Shown: positions 6,885 to 11,557 of the stretch, piece after piece
How the letters are laid out: every line of letters starts with the position of its first letter
Position numbering within the stretch: position 1 is the stretch's first letter
Assembly (NCBI GenBank): GCA_004559845.1
Contig: SFWW01000033.1
Coordinates: 1-11,557 of the forward strand
From: a bacterium
Lineage (GTDB): Bacteria; Bacteroidota; Bacteroidia; Bacteroidales; Muribaculaceae
Reading direction: 5' to 3'
Length of the DNA: 11,557 nt
Program-made: the position numbers and the translations under genes
The notes under the pieces: generated by a model
Database searches by the model: none
Told to the model about the DNA's origin: nothing
What the model saw: only the letters and a program-made list of their open reading frames with translations

Positions 6885-8411
6885 TTAGTGTTTAAAGTGT
6901 CGAATACCGGTCATCACCATCGCCACTCCGTTGTTGTTACAATATTCGATGCTATCGCCATCGCGAACCGAGCCACCGGGTTGAATCACTGCGTCGATGC
7001 CTTCTTTGTGGGCAATCTCCACACAGTCGGCGAAGGGGAAAAATGCATCGCTCGCCATCACAGCTCCATGCAAATCGTGATGGAAACTGTGGGCTTTTTC
7101 TATGGCATGCTTCAGTGCATCCACGCGTGAGGTTTCGCCCACGCCGCTTGCAATGAGCATCTTGTTTTTGGCAAGCACAATCGAATTGCTCTTGCTGTGC
7201 TTTACCACCTTGTTGGCAAACAACAAGTCGGCCACCTGCTCGGGTGTTACACCCTTGGTGGTGCATTGCTTCAATTCTTCCGGGGTTTCCACATGGGTGT
7301 CGCGCTCTTGCACCAAAGCGCCGTTGAGCACCGTGCGGCATTGCACCGATGGCACCTCGAAAGGCTTCATCACGAGTATCACGCGATTCTTTTTCTGCTT
7401 CAGAATCTGAAGTGCTTCTTCGCTATAAGCGGGAGCAATACACACTTCAATAAACACTTTGTTCATTTCTTCGGCAGTGGCGGCGTCGATTTCGCGATTC
7501 GTTACGTGCACTCCTCCAAAAGCGCTCACCGGGTCGCCGGCAAGGGCAGCATTGAAGGCGTCCACCAATTTCTCTCTTGAAGCCAAACCACAAGCGTTGT
7601 TGTGCTTCATAATCACGAATGTGGTTTCGCTGAAATCATTAATCAAATTCACTGCGGCATCTATGTCGAGCAAATTGTTGTAACTGATTTCTTTGCCGTG
7701 CAATTGGGTGAACATCGCATCGAAATTGCCATAGTAGTATCCCTTTTGGTGAGGATTCTCGCCGTAGCGTAGCGGTTTGCTATGGTTCACTGCCAAGCGC
7801 AAGGCACTATTGTTTCCTTGGTCGAAATAATTGAAAATGTGGCTATCGTAGTAACTCGACACTGCAAATGCCTCTTTAGCCAGCCAGCGGCGCTGCTCCA
7901 AAGTGGTGAGGGCACCGCCGTTTTCTTTCAGCATATTCAAAAATGGAGCATATTGCGCTTTCGATGCCACAATTGCCACATCTTTGAAATTCTTAGCTGC
8001 CGCTCTAATGAGCGAAATGCCACCTATATCAATCTTCTCAATGATTTGAGCCTCTTCTGCACCGCTTGCCACGGTTTCCTCAAAGGGGTAGAGATCCACA
8101 ACCACCAAATCGATTTCCGGAATATCGTATTGTGCTATTTGCTGTTGGTCGCTCTCGGTGTCTCTGCGGTTTAAGATTCCGCCAAACACTTTCGGGTGTA
8201 GTGTTTTCACACGTCCCCCCAAAATGGAGGGATAACCCGTGAGCGATTCCACGCTTTTACATTCGTAACCAAGTTCTGTAATCAATTTTTGTGTTCCACC
8301 GGTGGAAAGAAATTCCACGCCATTGCTGTGCAATTCGGCGATAATTTCTGCCAATCCGTCTTTGTGAAACACGGAAATGAGAGCAGTTTTAATTTGTTTG
8401 TTGTCAGCCAT
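6885..8411 (-). CDS. purH: Bifunctional AICAR formyltransferase / IMP cyclohydrolase
   Basis: PurH catalyses the last two steps of de novo purine synthesis in the cytoplasm: formylation of AICAR by 10-formyltetrahydrofolate to FAICAR, then ring closure to IMP. The protein has 508 residues (E. coli 529). The N-terminal cyclohydrolase domain (about 6-150) shows STGGTQKL (36-43) and GGRVKTLHPKVFGGIL (65-80). The C-terminal transformylase domain (about 200-508) shows RYGENPHQ (215-222), the catalytic Lys-His pair K269/H270 in KHNNACG, SDAFFPFADC (454-463) and QPGGSVRD (477-484). It ends in GIRHFKH, as in Bacteroides homologues. The start ATG 8411-8409 follows an AT-rich leader with no clear Shine-Dalgarno. 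It is the first gene of the run leading into mreB and is divergent from clpB. Confidence 0.98.
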   Translation of the reverse strand: MADNKQIKTALISVFHKDGLAEIIAELHSNGVEFLSTGGTQKLITELGYECKSVESLTGYPSILGGRVKTLHPKVFGGILNRRDTESDQQQIAQYDIPEIDLVVVDLYPFEETVASGAEEAQIIEKIDIGGISLIRAAAKNFKDVAIVASKAQYAPFLNMLKENGGALTTLEQRRWLAKEAFAVSSYYDSHIFNYFDQGNNSALRLAVNHSKPLRYGENPHQKGYYYGNFDAMFTQLHGKEISYNNLLDIDAAVNLINDFSETTFVIMKHNNACGLASREKLVDAFNAALAGDPVSAFGGVHVTNREIDAATAEEMNKVFIEVCIAPAYSEEALQILKQKKNRVILVMKPFEVPSVQCRTVLNGALVQERDTHVETPEELKQCTTKGVTPEQVADLLFANKVVKHSKSNSIVLAKNKMLIASGVGETSRVDALKHAIEKAHSFHHDLHGAVMASDAFFPFADCVEIAHKEGIDAVIQPGGSVRDGDSIEYCNNNGVAMVMTGIRHFKH

Positions 8412-8508
8412 AATAAATTGTTAATTTGGCGTTGTGTGGCAAGATTCTGTGAAACGTGGAAATCGTTTATGAATCAGCCCACTCTGCCTATTTGTGCAAA
8501 TTTGGATA

Positions 8509-8516
8509 CAAAATTA
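8509..8516 (-). promoter_or_regulatory. Possible -7 promoter element for purH operon
   Basis: Read on the minus strand this is TAATTTTG, an exact match to the Bacteroidota housekeeping -7 consensus TAnnTTTG. It lies about 98 nt upstream of the purH start and would give a leader of roughly 90 nt. No TTG is found at the usual -33 distance upstream (the only nearby TTTG is about 12 nt away, too close), so the call depends on one 6-base match in AT-rich DNA. Confidence 0.35.
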
Positions 8517-8596
8517 CCAAAAAATGCGCAAATCACCATATTTTTTATTGCATAATATATGATTTTTAACAGTTTGAATCGCAGCTGCACTTTTTG

Positions 8597-8625
8597 TTGC
8601 CCCCTAAGCGTGCGATGCCGGGCAA
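8597..8625 (+). other. Hairpin in purH-clpB intergenic region
   Basis: TTGCCC (8597-8602) and GGGCAA (8620-8625) form a perfect 6-bp GC-rich inverted repeat around a 17-nt loop, in otherwise AT-rich DNA. No T-run follows on either strand, so it does not look like an intrinsic terminator. It could be an operator half-site pair, an RNA stem in a clpB leader, or chance. Confidence 0.35.
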
Positions 8626-8701
8626 GGAAGTGACAAATTGGCGTGGTGGTGTCAGCATTTTGCCTGTGGTATGCCTATTGCTTTAATAAGCGGTGAAAGG
8701 A

Positions 8702-8723
8702 TATGTGAATATTAAATCACATA
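8702..8723 (+). promoter_or_regulatory. Perfect 7-bp inverted repeat in the clpB leader
   Basis: TATGTGA (8702-8708) and TCACATA (8717-8723) are perfect reverse complements with an 8-nt AT-only spacer, ending 10 nt before the clpB ATG. The half-site TGTGA/TCACA recalls CRP-family operators, but the usual spacer there is 6, not 8. As RNA it would be a weak stem next to the start codon. AAAGGA just before it (8696-8701) looks like a Shine-Dalgarno but faces an ATG followed at once by TGA inside the left arm, so it does not serve clpB at normal spacing. Confidence 0.45.
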
Positions 8724-8733
8724 AATAATTGAT

Positions 8734-11322
8734 ATGAACTTTAATAATTTTACCATTAAATCGCAACAGGTGGTGCAAAAGGCCATACAATTGGCTGAAA
8801 GCAATAGCAATCAGGTGATTGAACCTATCCACCTCCTGCAGGCTGTGTGCGCTGAAGCCGACGCTATGGTGAAGTTTATCTTCCAAAAGCTCGATTTGCC
8901 TGCCTCTATCATTCAGCGCGCTATCGATGAACAAATCGCTCGCTTGCCGAAGGTGAGTGGCGGACAGCCCTATTTCAGCAACGAAAGCAATCAAGTGCTC
9001 ACCAAGGCTGATGAAATCACATCAAAAAACGGCGACCAATATGTGACGGTGGAAGCCATTTTCGAGGCTTTACTCAGTGTGAATTCTGAGGCAAGCAAAC
9101 TATTGAAAGATGCCGGCGCCACTGTGGATGCGCTGAGGGCGGCGGTGGCGGAACTCCGACAGGGCAGAAAAGCCAACTCTCAAAGCGCAGAAGACCAATA
9201 TAATGCGCTTAGCAAATACGCTATCAATCTTTGCGAAAGAGCAAAGCAAGGCAAGCTCGATCCGGTGATTGGGCGCGACGATGAAATTCGACGCGTGCTC
9301 CAAATTTTGAGCCGACGCACCAAAAACAACCCTATCTTGATAGGCGAACCCGGCACGGGCAAAACCGCTATCGTGGAAGGACTCGCACAGCGTATTGTGA
9401 GGGGAGATGTGCCGGAAAATTTGGCGGATAAACAGGTTTATTCGCTTGATATGGGTGCTTTAATTGCCGGAGCAAAATATCAAGGTGAATTTGAAGAGCG
9501 ATTGAAAGCTGTGATTAGCGAAATCACTTCTTCGCAGGGCAATATCATCCTTTTTATCGACGAAATTCACACTTTGGTGGGTGCCGGCAAAAGCAATGGG
9601 GCGATGGATGCCGCCAATATTCTCAAGCCGGCTCTTGCCCGAGGCGAACTCCGCAGCATCGGTGCCACCACGCTCGATGAATACCAAAAATATTTTGAGC
9701 AAGATAAAGCCCTGGAGCGACGCTTCCAAGTGGTGATGATTGATGAGCCCGATGAGGAAAGCGCTATCTCCATCTTGCGCGGACTGAAGGAACGCTACGA
9801 AAATCACCATAAGGTGAGAATTAAAGACGATGCCATTATTGCCGCCGTGCAATTGAGTCAACGCTACATCAGCGATCGCTTCCTCCCGGACAAGGCTATC
9901 GACTTGGTGGATGAGGCTGCCGCAAAATTGAGAATTGAAATGGATTCCGTGCCGGAAGAACTCGACGAAATCTCACGAAAAATTGCACAACTCGAAATCG
10001 AACGAGCTGCCATTAAGCGCGATGGTGATGCACAACACATTGCTCAAGTGGATAAAGAAATTGCCAATTTGAAAGATGTGGAGAGCAATTATAAGGCGAA
10101 ATGGAGTAGCGAAAAGGAACTCATTAATCGAATTCAGCAAAACAAAATTGATATCGAACAACTCAATTTTGAAGCCGAACGCGCTGAACGCGATGGCAAC
10201 TATGCTCGTGTGGCTGAAATCCGCTATTCGCTCATCAAGCAAAAAACCGATGAAAATGCTGCCCTCCAAAGCCAACTTAAGTCGATGCAAGGCTCTTTGG
10301 CAATGATTAAGGAGGAAGTGGATGCTGACGACATTGCCGAAGTGGTGTCGCGATGGACCGGTATTCCGGTGAATCGGATGCAGCAAAGCGAAAAGGAGAA
10401 ATTGCTTCACCTCGAGGAAGAACTCCACAAGCGGGTGATTGGGCAGCAAGAGGCTATCAGTGCCATTTCCGATGCCGTGCGCCGCAGTCGTGCCGGGCTC
10501 AACGACCCGCGCAAACCCATTGGCTCATTCATATTTATGGGCACTACCGGTGTGGGTAAAACCGAATTGGCTAAGGCTCTGGCGGAATATATGTTCAACG
10601 ATGAGAACATGATTACGCGTATTGATATGAGTGAATATCAAGAGAAATTCAGCGTTACGCGCCTTATCGGTTCGCCTCCGGGCTATGTGGGCTACGATGA
10701 AGGCGGACAACTCACCGAAGCCGTGCGCCGCAAACCCTATTCCGTGGTGCTTTTCGATGAAATTGAAAAGGCGCACCCCGATGTGTTTAATATCCTGCTG
10801 CAAGTGCTTGATGATGGACGCCTTACCGACAATAAGGGACGTACGGTCAACTTTAAAAACACCATCATTATCATGACCAGCAATCTCGGGAGCCAGGTGA
10901 TTCGTGAGCGATTCGAAACGCTCACACCGGAAAATAGGGCAGAGGTGATTGAAAACACGCGCAACGAGGTGTTTGCCTTGCTCAAAACGCAAATGCGTCC
11001 GGAATTTTTGAATCGTATCGACGATATTATTATGTTCACTCCGCTCGATTGCGATGAAATCGGACAAATCGTTCGCTTGCAGGTGAACGGCGTGGCAAAA
11101 ATGCTTGCCAAAAACGGTATCGATTTCCGTGCCACCGATGCTGCTATTGCTTTCATTGCCAAAGCCGGCTACAATCCGGAATTTGGCGCACGCCCGGTGA
11201 AACGTGTGATTCAAAACTTGGTGCTCAACCGATTGTCGAAAGATATTATCGCGCAAAAAATCGACCGCACCAAACCCATTATCATCGACCTCGAGGGCGA
11301 AGATTTGGTGTTTAGAAATTGA
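8734..11322 (+). CDS. clpB: ATP-dependent protein disaggregase ClpB (Hsp100)
   Basis: ClpB is a hexameric AAA+ chaperone that pulls polypeptides out of aggregates together with DnaK. It is cytoplasmic and usually heat-induced. The 862 residues are full length (E. coli 857). Domains in order: N-terminal Clp repeat domain (about 1-145); AAA1 with Walker A GEPGTGKT (204-211), pore loop AKYQGEFEERLK (Tyr249), Walker B FIDE (274-277) and arginine fingers R329/R330; a coiled-coil middle domain (about 405-525), which marks ClpB rather than ClpA/ClpX; AAA2 with Walker A GTTGVGKT (603-610), pore loop GYVGYDEGG (650-658), Walker B FDE (674-676), arginine finger R761 and sensor-2 GAR (818-820). All catalytic residues are present. 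The gene stands alone, divergent from purH. The ATG at 8734 has no strong Shine-Dalgarno at normal distance; a 7-bp inverted repeat ends 10 nt before it. Confidence 0.98.
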   Translation: MNFNNFTIKSQQVVQKAIQLAESNSNQVIEPIHLLQAVCAEADAMVKFIFQKLDLPASIIQRAIDEQIARLPKVSGGQPYFSNESNQVLTKADEITSKNGDQYVTVEAIFEALLSVNSEASKLLKDAGATVDALRAAVAELRQGRKANSQSAEDQYNALSKYAINLCERAKQGKLDPVIGRDDEIRRVLQILSRRTKNNPILIGEPGTGKTAIVEGLAQRIVRGDVPENLADKQVYSLDMGALIAGAKYQGEFEERLKAVISEITSSQGNIILFIDEIHTLVGAGKSNGAMDAANILKPALARGELRSIGATTLDEYQKYFEQDKALERRFQVVMIDEPDEESAISILRGLKERYENHHKVRIKDDAIIAAVQLSQRYISDRFLPDKAIDLVDEAAAKLRIEMDSVPEELDEISRKIAQLEIERAAIKRDGDAQHIAQVDKEIANLKDVESNYKAKWSSEKELINRIQQNKIDIEQLNFEAERAERDGNYARVAEIRYSLIKQKTDENAALQSQLKSMQGSLAMIKEEVDADDIAEVVSRWTGIPVNRMQQSEKEKLLHLEEELHKRVIGQQEAISAISDAVRRSRAGLNDPRKPIGSFIFMGTTGVGKTELAKALAEYMFNDENMITRIDMSEYQEKFSVTRLIGSPPGYVGYDEGGQLTEAVRRKPYSVVLFDEIEKAHPDVFNILLQVLDDGRLTDNKGRTVNFKNTIIIMTSNLGSQVIRERFETLTPENRAEVIENTRNEVFALLKTQMRPEFLNRIDDIIMFTPLDCDEIGQIVRLQVNGVAKMLAKNGIDFRATDAAIAFIAKAGYNPEFGARPVKRVIQNLVLNRLSKDIIAQKIDRTKPIIIDLEGEDLVFRN

Positions 11323-11351
11323 TAAGCATTTTTAATTAGTGAATAAATGAA

Positions 11352-11398
11352 AACGACTGCCTCCAAGCATATGCAAAGAGGCAGTCGTTGTTTCTTTT
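11352..11398 (+). terminator. Bidirectional intrinsic terminator after clpB
   Basis: AACGACTGCCTC (11352-11363) and GAGGCAGTCGTT (11378-11389) form a perfect 12-bp stem around a 14-nt loop that itself contains the palindrome GCATATGC. On the plus strand it is followed by GTTTCTTTT, a U-rich tract, 29 nt after the clpB stop. Read on the minus strand it is followed by TTTTCATTTATT, so it can also end the convergent transcript from the right edge. Confidence 0.9.
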
Positions 11399-11440
11399 AC
11401 CCACAAAAGCAATAACTGCTATGAGCTATCAGAGTGTGGA

Positions 11441-11557
11441 TTATTTGGTGAGCGTAATCACTAATGTGGCAATGGAGATAGCCACGCCGAGGATGCTGGT
11501 GCCAAACGACCAACCCGGAGGAATCGACCAAGAAGAACGTTGCTTTGAGGCATTAGG
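11441..11557 (-). CDS. C-terminal end of a probable membrane protein, partial
   Basis: A minus frame runs from the window edge to a TAA at 11443-11441, giving the last 38 residues of a protein. After a polar start (Ser, Lys, Gln, Arg, two Trp and two Pro), residues about 18-36 of this fragment (FGTSILGVAISIATLVITL) form a plausible transmembrane helix, ending in TLTK. The convergent orientation fits the bidirectional terminator between it and clpB. I do not recognise the family. A plus frame (ATG 11421 to the edge) is also open, but its product looks unlike a protein N-terminus and it begins right after the terminator. Confidence 0.55.
   Translation of the reverse strand, partial: PNASKQRSSWSIPPGWSFGTSILGVAISIATLVITLTK

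Larger units (their letters stand above)
8412..8733. other. Divergent intergenic region between purH and clpB
   Basis: This 322-nt stretch separates two divergent start codons and must hold promoters for both. It is AT-rich, especially around 8500-8575, and no open reading frame in it looks real. On the minus strand there is one exact match to the Bacteroidota -7 element (8509-8516). On the plus strand I see no exact TAnnTTTG for clpB. It also holds a GC-rich hairpin (8597-8625), an 8-bp palindrome GCAGCTGC (8581-8588) and an inverted repeat at 8702-8723. No CIRCE element is present. Confidence 0.8.

Noticed and set aside
8452..8468. AAACG-N7-CGTTT hairpin in the purH leader, considered as a riboswitch part
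   Set aside because: Only a 5-bp weak stem; no known riboswitch core was recognisable in the leader.
8574..8606. Sigma-32-like pair TTGAAT ... CCCCCTA upstream of clpB
   Set aside because: The gap of about 20 nt is longer than the 13-16 typical of that factor, and Bacteroidota are not known to use a canonical sigma-32.
8706..8721. CRP-type operator TGTGA/TCACA before clpB
   Set aside because: The spacer is 8 nt rather than 6, so a CRP-family site cannot be claimed; kept only as an unassigned inverted repeat.
10525..11256. Minus-strand open frame (243 codons) opposite clpB
   Set aside because: The clpB frame holds the complete AAA2 domain here; the antisense product has no motif or plausible start context.
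11421..11557. Plus-strand frame open from ATG 11421 to the right edge
   Set aside because: The start lies about 20 nt after a strong terminator with no promoter between, and the sequence looks less protein-like than the minus frame, which has a membrane helix.

Overview
The window looks like ordinary chromosomal core from a member of the Bacteroidota, most likely the order Bacteroidales. The reasons are the protein sequences (PurH, MreB and ClpB resemble the Bacteroides/Prevotella type), a long RodA of 485 residues, the gene order purH-mreB-mreC-mreD-mrdA-rodA, AT-rich leaders mostly without Shine-Dalgarno sequences, and one match to the Bacteroidota -7 promoter element TAnnTTTG. I cannot place the genus from sequence alone.

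Layout. Positions 1-923 (minus) hold the first 307 codons of an exported two-domain protein: a class-I glutamine-amidotransferase-like gamma-glutamyl hydrolase (peptidase C26), followed at the window edge by the start of what looks like a membrane-dipeptidase (M19) domain. Positions 969-8411 (minus) are a compact six-gene run transcribed right to left: purH, mreB, mreC, mreD, mrdA (PBP2), rodA. Spacings are 23 nt (purH/mreB), 177 nt (mreB/mreC), a 1-nt overlap (mreC/mreD), 30 nt (mreD/mrdA) and a 4-nt overlap (mrdA/rodA, GTG start). The C26 gene follows rodA after 45 nt and may be read through from it. Positions 8412-8733 are a divergent intergenic region with a possible purH promoter, a GC-rich hairpin and a perfect inverted repeat just before clpB. 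Positions 8734-11322 (plus) encode full-length ClpB. A strong hairpin with U-rich flanks on both sides follows at 11352-11398, and then the C-terminal end of a probable convergent minus-strand membrane protein at the right edge.

How the genes work together. PurH makes IMP. MreB filaments, with MreC and MreD, position the peptidoglycan synthase pair RodA (glycan polymerase) and PBP2 (transpeptidase), which together build the lateral wall of rod-shaped cells. The exported gamma-glutamyl hydrolase/dipeptidase after them could act on periplasmic gamma-glutamyl peptides, possibly including wall-derived ones, but that link rests only on domain content and position. ClpB is an independent, divergently transcribed disaggregase.

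I found no mobile element, CRISPR array, RNA gene or clearly new system. The points most worth a second look are the C26-M19 fusion, a Cys/His cluster around the PBP2 active site that could bind metal, the unusually long mreB-mreC gap with a hairpin and a possible 17-codon ORF, and the inverted repeat in the clpB leader.
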